A stretch of DNA of 64,000 nucleotides from the NCBI RefSeq assembly GCF_018687715.1, contig NC_056757.1, positions 9,082,501-9,146,500 of the forward strand, given 5' to 3'. This document shows, piece after piece, positions 21,707 to 33,061 of this stretch (position 1 is the first letter of the stretch; every line of letters begins with the position of its first letter). The notes under the pieces were generated by a model. The model worked only from the letters and a program-made list of their open reading frames with translations, had not been told where the DNA came from and searched no databases. The stretch comes from Carya illinoinensis. Taxonomy: Eukaryota > Streptophyta > Magnoliopsida > Fagales > Juglandaceae. A program made the position numbers and the translations under genes.

Positions 21707-22481
21707 CACTTGCTTTTTAGAGAGAGAAGCTCCAACCTCTCTCTAAAAAAAACTTCTAGCACTGATTTGCTCGCGGCCGCGCGGGGGAGGGGGGGGGCTT
21801 CGGCTCCTCCCTCCTCCCCCATCATCTTCTTCTTTCTCATTCTTCTTTCTTTGTTTTCTTTTATTTTTCTTTTGGTTTTTTCATTTTTCATGCCAAGGAA
21901 GATGAAAACGCCGATCTAAAGCTCTCTGGTGCCCGGCTACCAACACGCACCCCACCACAAGACTCCTGAGGAGACGATCTATCATATGGAAGTTCTCTAA
22001 AATGGGTGGCACATGAGCCACACACACTTGTTGAAGGCCCGTGGAGCCCACGAACCTTCATCCAGGGAGTTTTTTGCTGCCACGTGTGGAGGTTGAGCAA
22101 CTGAATCTTTCAGATCTGCTCGGCATTTTCCTAGACTCGATTTCTATGTTTTCTCTGTGTGTTTATGTGTATTTTCTCGATTTTCATGTATTTTCTTGTA
22201 ATCTTTAGTTATTTTCCTTTAGTTTATAAGAAATTGTCTCTAGGACCAAGGGTCCATAGAGTTTTGTGCTCCACTCCATAGGAGGGGTGTGCTATCCTAG
22301 ACAGTGGGCTAAGATAGAGATTTGTCTCTCAGACGATTAGTCTGGAGAGATTTGGACAAGACCTTGCTAACCACAAAGAAATTTGTAGGTTGGGAAGCTA
22401 GAAAAGTAAGAATTTGGCTTATATTTCTCAGGTCAAAAGTTGTAATTGTCCATTATATGAATGAAATGGAACAATGTTTTA

Positions 22482-22540
<59 letters not shown>
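21707..22540 (+). mobile_element. Poly-A retroposon, copy 2, with 58-base A tail
   Basis: The element begins around CACTTGCTTTTTAGAGAGAG, has a GC-rich patch (GCGGCCGCGCGGGGGAGGGG near 21773), a pyrimidine tract, then a 3' region shared with 20390-20824. It ends in an uninterrupted run of 58 A residues (22483-22540). Imperfect duplications flank it: GTTGGCTTGAAAACTAA at 21690-21706 and GTTGGCTTTACAAGACTAA at 22544-22562. There is no coding capacity. A 5'-UTR-like start joined to a 3'-UTR-like end suggests an internally deleted LINE. ORFs in the A run are artefacts. Confidence 0.7.
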
Positions 22541-22544
<4 letters not shown>

Positions 22545-22562
22545 TTGGCTTTACAAGACTAA

Positions 22563-22904
22563 TCCTCAAAGTAATGAAATTAAGAAAAATAGTGCTTTAG
22601 AAAAATTTATAAAAAACTTACTTCTCCACATGTCAGTTATTGATATGCTGAAACTCATGAAATTTGAAATTCAAAATTTGAATTTTAAAAGAAAAGTAAT
22701 AAAATTAGTATTGTATGAGTAATAGTGTAAGTACATGTAGCACTAATCTAATATTAATTATTCAATGTTTTAAAATGAGAGTTTCACATACCAAAGAGAT
22801 CAAAGAAAAAGAAAAAAAAAAGAAAAAAAAATGAAGAAGAAACAACTTAATTGAAAATACAATTTTTTTCTCGTACAAATTAGGACCCTCTGTAAAATTA
22901 AAAA
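22563..22904. other. AT-rich flank
   Basis: No gene seen. Bases 22897-22904 are the left target duplication ATTAAAAA of the following hAT-like element. Confidence 0.4.
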
Positions 22905-23063
22905 TAGGGTTGTACGCCAACTGGACCCGACCCAACATAGAAAGAGGCTATTTCGACCTGACCTGAATGTGTTTGTTCCGATCTAAATTATTTTGTATCT
23001 TTTCCATTACCCGATTACCCGACCCGAAAATTTTCTAGTTGGGTTCGATTATTCCGTTTTGAT

Positions 23064-23345
23064 CATTTTGAGAGTGTGATCTGGATGAGCACACCAAAGC
23101 CCAACAATCATCAACGTTCCATTTCCTGCCGATCAAAATCTCCACATAATCTAGGGTCGGTTGAATCGATAAGCTTTCCCTTTCCATAAAGCTCCCAAAC
23201 CCACTCTACCAACATAATTGCTTCTACTATGGACTTTGGTTTCAATTAGTTTTCGTCTACAAGCTATCTCCAGAGCCACAATCCCAAAACTGTATATATC
23301 TGACCCATACCCCCCATATGACATGTTATTCGAGTAGATGATCAT
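23064..23345 (-). pseudogene. Captured L-type lectin receptor kinase fragment
   Basis: The minus strand from 23345 reads GYGSDIYSFGIVALEIACRR, kinase subdomain IX wording typical of L-type lectin-domain receptor kinases. After a frameshift near 23215 it continues LVEWVWELYGKGKL, then DPRLCGDFDRQEME and MIVGLWCAHPDHTLKM, matching the next part of the same kinase C-lobe. So about 95 residues of one kinase are present in order but in two frames. The ATP-binding lobe and catalytic loop are absent, so it cannot be an active kinase. It lies wholly inside the hAT-like element. Subfamily assignment is from memory of the motif, not from an alignment. Confidence 0.75.
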
Positions 23346-23418
23346 GGTAATTGAAGCATTCTATCTTTTTCAAGAGAAATACAGCTTTTAACCTGACAGA
23401 GCTTTCGTGAGTGTTTAA

Positions 23419-23710
23419 TCAAACAACGTCGATTGATTGGTAATCGATACGTCGTGACTTTATTACCAACTTTGTTGAATATAACGATGAATTATTATAC
23501 CGATTTGCGACTGTGAGGCTGAGATGGGCGAATTGCCAGTGTGAGGCTGGGAGGCGGAGAGTCATAGAGAGGGAATTGAGAGCTGGCCACTGGGCGTAGG
23601 GCTTGGGTTTCGGAAGAAATGAAGAATGAAAATGCAAAGCAGCAAATGGGGGGAACTGGGAAGGGGGAAGATTTAGGATTGTAAACAGTGTCATTCGAAG
23701 CATTAGTCAT
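23419..23710 (-). pseudogene. Second fragment in the hAT-like element, origin unknown
   Basis: Two overlapping minus-strand frames (94 and 71 codons) cover this stretch. One begins MTNASNDTVYNPKSSPFPVP. I recognise no domain. Its composition differs from the adjacent kinase fragment. It may be a captured exon or promoter piece, or just subterminal element sequence. Confidence 0.25.
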
Positions 23711-23884
23711 TAGATGTGGTTAATGGGTAATTACCAGACCCGGTCCGTTTAAAAATGGGTAGTAAATGGAAATACCTGATTTCAACCCATTTTTGTTTCA
23801 GTACGGTTATTTTGCAGCGGGTTGGGTCGAAATTTCCATGTCGGTTCGGGTAGGCGGTTTAATTGCTCACCCCTAATTAAAAAT

Positions 23885-24721
23885 CATAATTGTTGGTTAT
23901 AGGGGACACTACTCGCAGTCACGACAACTATATATCATGTCCATGTGTGGCTGCAGCTAGCTAGCCATTTTGGCATTTTTCTGTTGCAATTTGTATTTAT
24001 TTTATATTTAAAAAATAATATTTACAATTTTATGATGTCCAAACATGACATTCTCTCTCTCCATCTGTCAAAAAATAAATAAATCTGATTCATACATTAA
24101 AAAAAATATTTTTTTAATAATAAATATTTTTTTAAATAATAATATTTCATATTTATATATACGTTCTAAGATTATATCTACCGATACATTTTGTACTTAT
24201 CCTTGATTTAACTAGAGCATTACAGATAAAATAAAATAAGTCACCATCCCCAAAATAATCCAACAATCTTACACAAGCTTCATTCTCATGAACATGTTCT
24301 TCGTGCTTTTTTGTTTTCATTTTACACGTCTTCATTATTTATTACTTTTTTTTAATATTATTTTAGATATGATTGCCAGATTTGATAACGACTTCATAGA
24401 AAAAGGCAGATGCTTTCTTGAAACGTGTATATATATTATAATACCTCGTATGTAGCAGTTGATCCTAGTGTGACCAAAATAAAACTTAAATTTTTCCAAA
24501 ATTTTTATTGAATTAGACTTCAACCCAATGGAGACGTGTGGATCCCAACATACATACTTATTATATTAATTTTGAGACTGCTCTGGTTTTTTTATTCTAA
24601 CTGAGTAATTCGACCCACTTATTAGACAAAGTATAAAGTCATATACCAAAACTTTAATTTATCCTATAACAACCGTAAATTAAAAATAATTTAAAACCTA
24701 TCACATCAATGTCGATTAATT
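23885..24721. other. AT-rich sequence, no gene seen
   Basis: No coding or element signature was recognised. Minus-strand ORFs at 24153-24335 and 24335-24523 are short and without motifs. Confidence 0.4.
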
Positions 24722-25072
24722 TAGGCCCCGATGTTAAGCTGAGTTGAGATTAATTGAGTTATTTATAAATGATAGTGAGTTAAAATAGTAGAGTGAGTTT
24801 TGTGAGACCCACATAAGATGTGTTTATATATATTTGGATGTTAAAATGAGTTTAGATGTATTTATGATAAGTTGAAAAAGATTGCGGATTCTGCATGTAA
24901 AGAGGTATTGAGTTGAAAAAGATTCTGAATCACACGTGTAAAAAGATTTTAAGTTAAGATAAATTTAATAATTTGAGATTTGAATGTTTAGATACTAGAC
25001 TTAACTTAAAATTAGACTGAATTAAATTGGTCTAAGTTAAGTCCAACTTAAACTACGTTTGTACACCCACTA
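24722..25072. repeat. MITE-like dispersed repeat (GAGTTGAGAT type)
   Basis: The stretch runs from TTAGGCCCCGATGTTAAG to CTACGTTTGTACACCC and is filled with TGAGTTGAGATTAATTGAG, GTGAGACCCACATAAGATG and GATAAGTTGAAAAAGATTG words. I recognise this as a high-copy non-coding repeat type of Fagales genomes. Ends were not fixed by a target duplication. Confidence 0.5.
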
Positions 25073-25193
25073 TATATATAGAGAGAGAGATCAATGGCAA
25101 AGGCCATAATTTAATATTTCATTGTCTTTTCTTTATATATGATTTACTATATAATAGCAAAACTAATTGAAGAGCACTAAGTTTAGATATTAA

Positions 25194-26569
25194 TGTGATA
25201 TCTCATATTTACGTGTATTTTAATTAAATAATTATTTTATTTATTAAGATTATGAGCTTTCTTGTTTTAAATTTTAGATGATTTACGTGGTATTATTTTA
25301 CGACTTTTAATTATGAAATTTAATTTAAAGTGTTTTCTTGTTATTAAATATTGTTCATTATTTAAATTGTCATTTATTCTCAATTATTTTATTGTTTTAT
25401 TGTTGGACTTTACTATTATATTCTATTGCCATTCAGCCCCACCGATGTCGTCGTTCTCCCCCACGCCCCGTTTCAAGCCATAGCCTCTTACAGCTCCTAG
25501 GCTGCCGTGCCACCATCATTCGCTGCCATCTTTTCACTACATCATCGACGACCCCCCAGCCACCTAACCCAACCATCCTCAACTCTGATCCGTCACCTTC
25601 AAAGCCTCCTAGCTCTCACTCCAATTTGTCCCTTTTGGCCTCCAACCTCCGCCCACGCCACCACCCAAGGCCATCAACCACCACCATTAGTTTCTCCAAC
25701 CTCCCTTAGCTCATTCATGGCTAGCATAAGCTCTCCTTAGCTCATTCATTCATGGCTAGCATAAGTCCTGCTTGTAATTCTCGCCGACAATGCACATGAT
25801 AGAGATGGTGGTAAGTAAGAACGATAGTAGAGTCCTACATGCGATTCCCCCATACAGTGATTGATAAATGGATATGTTGGGCTATTTTTTGGAAAAATAG
25901 CGATTTATGATTAAATGAATACGATGTCCATTTTTTGAAAAAATTATGGTTTATGTTTGGGCTATTTTTCGGGAAAATGGTAGATGGTATTTATTGGCTT
26001 GTTTTGGGTCAAATGAGTTTTTTTGGTATGCATTGGAATAATGGTTATTTTTGAGAAAAATTATGGTTTTAGGTCTTATGCATGTTCCAGCATGTGCACG
26101 CATTTATGTTGGTTGCATTAATATATTTTATCTCTTTGGTTATTTGGTTACTTACATACTGAGACTCATAATCTTAGTTGGTATTCTTCCCTACGGTTCC
26201 GTTTTATGGAATCATAGATTTGGATGCAAAGGATGACGTTGAGCTTAAGGGATTGGCTCTGCTGGAGGAGTGACATTTGGTCACTTTTTGGATCATGGGA
26301 TTTGTTTCCCTTTTGTCTATGTATTGGTTGTTTACTTTATTTTCACCGATAACTATATAACCTTTTAAAGGCACTTTATTTTGGAAAATCTGTGTTTCAA
26401 ATTCTGATACTTAGTTGATTATCTTTTATTTATCTGCTGTAATTTTTGTCGTACACTTTTTACGTGTACACACACTTAGCACTTGTTATTTGGAGTATGT
26501 GACCTGTGTTATAATCATTCTGATGTCACGATTATCGTGTTTCTGTACGTGCAAATCGGAGACATCACA
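25194..26569 (+). repeat. Solo LTR of the gypsy TGTGA...TCACA group
   Basis: Starts TGTGATATCTC and ends GACATCACA. The left flank ATTAA (25189-25193) and the right flank (A)ATTAA agree if the end shifts by one base. Internal phrases such as GGCTATTTTTCGGGAAAATGG and GCATTTATGTTGGTTGCATTAAT match the solo LTR at 61249-63531, and the first 50 bases match the reversed end of 27943-29256. ORFs at 25338-25740 lie in its leader and are not genes. Confidence 0.7.
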
Positions 26570-26570
26570 A

Positions 26571-27297
26571 ATTAATTCCTCGATCATATATATTAATATA
26601 ATAAAAATTAATTATAAAAATAATGAAAAAATTAATTTAATTATTCTCACGCTTCACGCTAGGGCAAAAGTAATAATATTGTAATAACGAAGATAATAAT
26701 CAACAAATGACAGCTAGGGCAGTTGTTTACACATTAAAAAAATGAAAGGACAAATTTTATTAAAAAAGGTTGTCATGATCAAATAATAGTCACCATTAAA
26801 TAATATTAATTGTCAATGAATGTCCCCTAGCTCGAATCATAATATTAATATATATTGAAAAAGTTATACCAACTGATCAAATAGTACTTTATTGTGAAAA
26901 TAATATCAATTAGGGAAAATTAATATACAGATGAAATTGTGAAGAAGTTTTTACAAGATTTCGATTTTTAGCAATAACTTTATATATCCTAATTGATTTG
27001 TCAAGATCTCAGCAAATGATAGTATGCTTATTAAATATATCTATCAAATGTGCTCACTTATATATTTTTTAATTTTATTTTTATTTTTTCTTAATAGTAA
27101 AGAAAGTGACTATTAGTGAATTTATATTTTTTTAATTTTTTCTTACTGGTTAAGGATGTTTAAAAACATTTTAAAAAATAAAGAAACTTATTATTTATAC
27201 TAGTATGCACATTTAGTGGACACATTTAGTAATCAACCTAGCATTGTCTTTGCACACAATGATCAATCTTAGCTAGCTAACTAGAATCTGATCTTGT
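26571..27297. other. AT-rich sequence, no gene seen
   Basis: Non-coding AT-rich sequence between the solo LTR and the 3' end of the LINE. Nothing further recognised. Confidence 0.4.
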
Positions 27298-27429
27298 TGC
27301 TTTTTTAGCTTTTGTTTTTGATAACAGGATACTTTCCATTCATTAATCTAAATGATTGATACATGAGCTATATCCAAGACATTCCGAGACTAATTCTCTT
27401 CTTAGACACCATGATTCAAAACATATGAG

Positions 27430-27942
27430 CAATACAATTGGGAACTTCCTCTAGTTCAATGAGTTCCCCTTCAATAGCTAGACCATTCTTGGCTAAGTAA
27501 TGAGCCAGCTAGTTTCTAGACCTGCTAGTGTGAATCACTGCCTAGCTTTTGAATCTGTGTAGAGTTTTTTGCACATCTGAGATGATCAAACCTGATTGAA
27601 CCTAGTGTTGACCTGACACATTTATCTCTTTTACCACATTAAGTGCATCACCCTCTAGGATGATCTATCTCAAGCCAATACCTTGCCCCAGTAACACAGC
27701 ATGAACGGTTGCATATGTTTCTGCTAGGTGGGGGTCAGGGAATAGGGGTTTATTCAATCATACTGTACCCATTACTTGTCCCACCCAATTTCGAATAATG
27801 GTTTCAATGCCCACCCTGCATTTCTTTTGATCAATAGCTGCATCCCAATTTATTTTGTAGTGTCCCATTGGAGAGGCTTTCGATTGATTCATTGGTCCTA
27901 CACTACCATCTTGCTTTGCTGTTGATACTGAGGTGGTGCTTT
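27430..27942 (-). pseudogene. LINE ORF2, RNase H domain
   Basis: The minus strand has SPMGHYKINWDAAIDQKKCR, then VGIETIIRNWVGQVMGTV, followed in broken frames by an AETYA-like block, an ILEGDAL block and an AHYLAKNGLAIE-like end. WDAA, the AE of AETYA and EGDA are the expected positions of the acidic metal ligands of the plant LINE RNase H (RVT_3) fold. The domain is separated from the rest of ORF2 by the solo LTR at 27943-29256. ORF 27758-28006 runs into that LTR and is partly artefact. Confidence 0.7.
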
Positions 27943-29256
27943 TGTGACGCCCCCAACTCTCACGTACGGATACATGGAAATTGAGACGTCGAGATGATAA
28001 CAACACGGGTCACACATCCCATCGCCAAGGCTAAATGTGTATACATGCAACTTACAAATAACCAGTAAAAAGATAAAACCAATCAAAGATAGGAAATTAA
28101 ACCACAAGCCACAAGTGATCCTCGATCACTCCTCTGGCGAAGCCGCCTCCTCAGGCTTAGCCTTCTCATCCTCTGCATCAAAATCAACGGTACCAAAGAC
28201 GGTACCGTAGGTAAGTAACAAACCAAACAAATCTCAAGATAAAAAATATATTTTAATCTAAAAGAAAGTTTGAAAAATACTTACACCGTTATATAATAAT
28301 ATCCGAAGGATCAACGAGATGAAAAGGGCAAAGAAAAGGCAACATAACAGTGTAAAAACACTGTGGCCGTGGGTTGTAAAATACTCACTTTTAAATGGGA
28401 ACAAACCAAGACTGAGATTGATAGGGAATGGCTTAGAGGTGTTTATGAAGTTAGTGGAAGTGAGGGTTAGCCGTGGGTGGTAGAGAAAACGGCGATGGAA
28501 GGCCAAAAAGCCCAAAACGGAAAGTGAGATCGTGGGGGCTACTCTGGTGAGGGATCGGAGCCGGAAATGGGTGGTTTAAGTTGGCAAGAGGTCAGTGATG
28601 AAGTTGTGAAGAGATGGTGGCCGAAGGTGGAATGACGGCGGCAGAACGACACAAAAATCGTGCGGATTGGTGGGGCTCACAGAGGCTAACGGTGGCACAA
28701 ATGGATGTGAGATTTGATGGGGATGATCACCGGTCGGAGGGAAGAAAACTGGGTGGGTGGTGTGGTACACGGCAGCAGTGAATAGCGGTCTTGGGCGGAA
28801 GAAAAAAACTATGAGAGGGAGAGGGGAGAGACTTCGTGCGGGAGGAGAGAAAGGAAACCGGGGGAAAAAGTGGAGAAAAAGGAAAGAAAAATAGAAAAGA
28901 AAGAGAAAAAGAAAAGATAGGTAAAAGAAATGAGGTCTAGTCCTCACATCTAGAGTCCAGAAACTAATCCAACGAAAACAACTTTAAAATCTATAAATCA
29001 AATAAAATAAACTAAACACAATATCTAGTTAAAATATAATAAATAACTAATAAAAACTAACAACAAAATTTTAAATCCAAAAATAAATTAAAAAAATAAA
29101 TAAACAGCAATTTAAACTTAAAAAAATAATTAATATTAAGAAAACTCTACAAATAAATTTCACAACTAAATAAATTCAATTAAAATTTGATAAATTTAAA
29201 ATAAAAGAACTAATATTTTAATTCAATAAAAACACACGTAAAAGCAAGGTATCACA
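27943..29256 (-). repeat. Solo gypsy LTR inside the LINE, TSD GCTTT
   Basis: This 1314-base LTR starts TGTGACGCCCCC and ends GGTATCACA. GCTTT flanks both sides (27938-27942 and 29257-29261). It shares GGCCGTGGGTTGTAAAATA and the plus-strand purine tract (28851-28932) with the LTRs at 7634 and 13758, but is about 900 bases shorter and diverged. LINE sequence continues on both sides. Confidence 0.85.
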
Positions 29257-29261
29257 GCTTT

Positions 29262-30300
29262 GCAGTAGCCTTAGGTTCTACATCTTTTGCCTTGGTTGTT
29301 TTAAAACGGTCATGGGGCTGGTGAATTCTTTCTGAAATATCACCTCATTCTTTCTTTTCCACAATCTCCATGCCACCACTGCCATCTCAATCAATACTTC
29401 GTCATTTAGCTCCTCCACTAGTTTGAGCACTAGTTCTCTGAAGGATTGGTTTTGAAGGCTCCTCTTTTGCAGTTTCATGGAACACATACCCCACACATCT
29501 CTCACAAATTCACATTCCCAAATTGCATGTTCAGTGCTTTCAACATGTTGTAAACAGAGTGGACAGTCAAGCTCATCTACTACTCTCTTCCTGAACAGGT
29601 TTAGCTTTGTTGGTAGGATGTTATTGCAAGCCTTCCACATGAACAACTTCTTTGTATTTGGCATAGCTAGTCTCCACAATTTACCCCATTTCTCTTTTTC
29701 CTTCTCACAATTGGGTTGTCCCTTAGTCCTCTGTTAAATATCATTCTGCATGTGGTAGGCGCTTTTGATAGTGAATATTCCATTGTTTGTGCCTCTCCAT
29801 ATTATCTTGTCAGGGCTGTTATAGATACTTATAGAGATTTTCTGAATGGTTGCTGCTTCCTCTTCAGAGAAGATGTCCTTGATCAGTTGCATATCCCATG
29901 CTTATGTGTCTTGGTTTATTAATTCAGCTACCTTTGCCGCTAGATAGAGTCTAGTAGTCCCACTTTGTATTTTAACTAATGTAGTAATTGCTATCCACTT
30001 GTCATGCCATGTTTTGATAGAGAGACCATTCCCAATTCTCCATAACATCCCTTCTTCAATGAAGGGCTTGGCTGCCATGATACTCTTCCATATGAGGGAT
30101 GTATTTTTCCCTTGCTTGGCCTTTAGGAAGTCACCATCTGGGAAATACTTTGTGGATAAAACTTTTGCAACCAAGGATTGGGGATTTTGGAGTAATCTCC
30201 ACCCTTGTTTGGCTAGCATAGCCAAATTGAAGTTTTCAAAAGTTCAAAATCCAAGCCCACCTACAGCTTTAGCCAGTCCCAATTTGCCACATGAACACCA
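29262..30300 (-). pseudogene. LINE ORF2, zinc-binding (zf-RVT) region
   Basis: The frame at 29278-29679 has MPNTKKLFMWKACNNILPTK, then CPLCLQHVESTEHAIWEC, the CX2C...HX4C pattern of the zf-RVT domain that follows reverse transcriptase in plant LINEs. The frame at 29902-30225 has MAMLAKQGWRLLQNPQSLVA and VLSTKYFPDGDFL, the usual linker between reverse transcriptase and zf-RVT. The linker and the zinc-binding part are in different frames, so the protein is broken. Confidence 0.8.
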
Positions 30301-31960
30301 ATGTATTTTCTTCTCTTTGGCCTTCTAACCCCACCAATACTGCTACATAATTCGATTGAGTTCCATCAGAATATTCTTTGTTATCTTGAAAACTCCCATG
30401 CAGTAGAATGGTATAGCCTAGATCACTGCTTTTATTAAGATCTCTTTTCCAGCTTGAGATAGAGATTTGGTTTTCCAATTACTGATTCTGCTCCTTGCCC
30501 CATCCAAAATATTCTTGAACCCCTTTGATTTGGATCTGCCAATTTGAGGGCTGGCAGGCCTAAGTATTTCTCATAGGGCTGAGTGGCTTGAATACCTATA
30601 ATCTGAACAATGATCCTTTCCACTTCTTGGTTAGTATTCTTGCTGAAATAGATAGAGGTCTTGTCTTTGTTTAATCTTTGACCTGAAGCATTCTCATAGA
30701 CTTCTAAGAGGTGGATTAATCTACTACTTTCTAAAGGATTAGCCTTGCAAAATAGAAGACTATCATCAGCAAAGAAGAGGTGGCTTATATGCATCTGATT
30801 TCAAGCTAGAGGGACTCCTGTTAATGCACCTACTATTTCAGCTACTTGTAGCATGCAACTAAGGGCTTCAGCACAAACGATAAAGAGGTAGGGTGATAAT
30901 GGATCACCCTGCCTGATGCCACGAGATGGAGTGAAAGGGTTCTAAGGGACCATTGATGAGAATGGCATAGGAAACAGTTGAGACGTACCTCATTATGATC
31001 TCAATCCACTTTTGATCAAAACCCATTTTTCTCATTACAACTGCCAAAAAGACCCATTCTATCCTATCATATGCCTTGCTCATGTCCATTTTCAAGGCCA
31101 TATAACATTCCCTCCCTTTTAATCTTCCTTGCATGGTGTGAAGAGCCTCAAATTCAACTATGACATTATCTGTAATCATCCTTCCCCGGACAAAGGCACT
31201 TTGAGATGGTGATATAACAGTAGCAAGGATTTTTTTTAGTCTATTGGCTGAGACTTTTGCAAGGATTTTGTGGCTTACATTGCACAGAGAGATAGGTCAA
31301 TATTTAGTGACTTTAGTTGGGTTTTTGATCTAAGGAATAAGGCAATATGAGTGGGGTTGAACTCATCAGGCCATGCACTGGTTTGAAAGCTTCTTGGACT
31401 ACAACATATACTTTTGGGCCTACTATTGCCCAATGGTTATGGTACAATATGGCAGGGAAGCCATCGGATCATGGAGATCCTAAGCCATACATACTAAAGA
31501 CTTCCGCTTCAACCTCAAAACTTTCAATTTTCTTGGTTAATGAATCATTCATTGCACCGGTAATGGTCGCTTTGGTGTGCTTGATGCATTCCTCAATCCT
31601 ATTTGGCTTTGATGAAGTAAAGAGGTGCTGAAAAAAACCTTGAAATAATTGGCTTACTCCTTCTAGCGTAGAGGCTTGTCTTCCACTCTCATTTGAAACT
31701 TTCTTTATAGAATTGTTTATTTTCCTTTGGCTTGCACAATTGTCACCATCTTTCAGCCACTGTTGCTTTGCCCTTTGCTTCCATCTCATATCCTTCTCTT
31801 CAAGTAGGCAATCCACCTCCTTTCTCAAGATTTTTATTTTCTCATTATTCTCCCCCTCATTTGAATTCTGAAGTAGCTTAATGTGATTGAGTTTTGTAGA
31901 GATGGCCCTTTCTAGTTCTGGAAGGATTTCTTGCTTTAGGTCATCAAGTGACACTTGCAT
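30301..31960 (-). pseudogene. LINE ORF2, reverse transcriptase
   Basis: Minus-strand pieces give the RT blocks in order. An N-terminal part at 31469-31960 has LKDGDNCASQRKINNSIKK, and then MDMSKAYDRIEW and [10 protein letters not shown] (30904-31179) follow. The active site FADDSLLFC is encoded at 30762-30773 within 30435-30794, and LNKDKTSIYFS and PYEKYLGLPAL come after it. The catalytic FADD is intact, but several stops and frame changes separate the blocks. In active elements this domain copies LINE RNA at the target site. Confidence 0.85.
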
Positions 31961-32058
31961 CTCTCCAGTCCTTGTGTAACCTCTTTGATGCTCGACAAGT
32001 GAGTGGGAGTTGCATTCCAGGCTCTTAATATGAGTTCATTGTATTCTTCTCTTCCGTC

Positions 32059-32810
32059 TCATTTGGATTCATATGTGAAAGGTCTTTCTTTGTATCTATG
32101 CCCCTCGTTTCTACCATGTTGTAGCACTATGGGGCTATGATCAGAACTCTGAGCTACTAGTGAGGTGACAAATGAGTCTTCAAATAATCTGAACCAGGTT
32201 GGGTTTCCAAAAGCTCTATCTAGTTTTTCTTTTGTAAAGTATCTCCCCTCCCTTCTGTTACTCCAAGTAAAGTAATCACCCTGAAATTGTACCTCACTCA
32301 AAGCACATTCCTCAACTGCTTCTCTGAATATTTCCATCTGCCTATATGGTCTTGCTGCTGCCCCTTTCTTCTCATTTTGATTCAAAATTTCGTTAAAATC
32401 CCCTATGCATATCCAAGCTTTGTCATTCTTTGGGTTCAAGGCTTTTAGAAGCTCTCAACTACCATATCGTTTTAAAGATTCAGGGCTGCCATAGAAACCA
32501 ATGATGAGGACTTTGTTTCCTGGCTCTGGTAAGTTTATAGAAATTGAAATATGGCTTCTGGTGTAAGTTTCTAAGACCACGTCCATATTATCTTTTCATA
32601 GGAAGGCCAGCCCTCCACTTAAGCCCTTGCTCTCCACCACATAACTCTGTTGAAAGCCAATTTGTCTCCTAATTTGTTCCACTTTATTTCTATTGTACTT
32701 TGTTTCCATGAGGAAAAAAAAGTCCGAGACCTTTTTCCTCACCAAAAGGTGATGTTCTCGAACTGTTCGGGGGTTCCCAAACCCCGACAGTTCCAACTGA
32801 TACATATCAT
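32059..32810 (-). pseudogene. LINE ORF2, N-terminal endonuclease
   Basis: ORF2 appears to start at the ATG at 32810 with MICISWNCRGLG, the usual start of plant LINE endonucleases. A frameshift follows at once, into a frame with GNPRTVREH, FLMETK and SKGLSGGLAFL. After a further break, 32059-32439 gives ICIGDFNEI, FTKEKLDRAFG and AQSSDHSPIV. These are the catalytic GDFN and SDH motifs of the apurinic endonuclease-like fold that nicks target DNA. Confidence 0.8.
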
Positions 32811-33060
32811 GGTTGTAGCAGCTCCACCTTTGAATTCAGATGGTAAAACTCAGGACACGTAGTGTGTTGTCTTGGTTTCTTATAGCCATATTGGTTTGAG
32901 ATATCTCCCAATATAATGTATGAGGTTCTTTTCTTTGCCTTGTTTGCTGATCCAGCAGTTTCATCTAAATTGGTAATGTGGGATTTTTGTTCTTTCCTTT
33001 TCCAACTGGATTTCTTGGTTTTGATTGAGTATATGATAGATGGCTATTGTGAGGGAGAGA
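32811..33060 (-). other. ORF1-ORF2 spacer of the LINE
   Basis: Short region with no retained frame. Confidence 0.4.
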
Positions 33061-33061
33061 C

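Larger units (their letters stand above)
22905..23875. mobile_element. hAT-like non-autonomous element carrying gene fragments
   Basis: The 971-base element starts TAGGGTTG and ends CACCCCTA, near-perfect short terminal inverted repeats. It is flanked by ATTAAAAA at 22897-22904 and 23876-23883, an 8-bp target duplication as expected for hAT transposons. Subterminal regions repeat ACCCGACC/GGGTCGG words, another hAT-type trait. No transposase is present. Inside lies sequence coding for part of a receptor kinase (23064-23345, minus) and a second stretch of different origin (about 23419-23710). It resembles gene-capturing (Pack-type) DNA transposons. Confidence 0.75.

Noticed and set aside
22322..22722. 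ORFs with long poly-lysine
   Set aside because: They are translations of the 58-base A tail of a retroposon.
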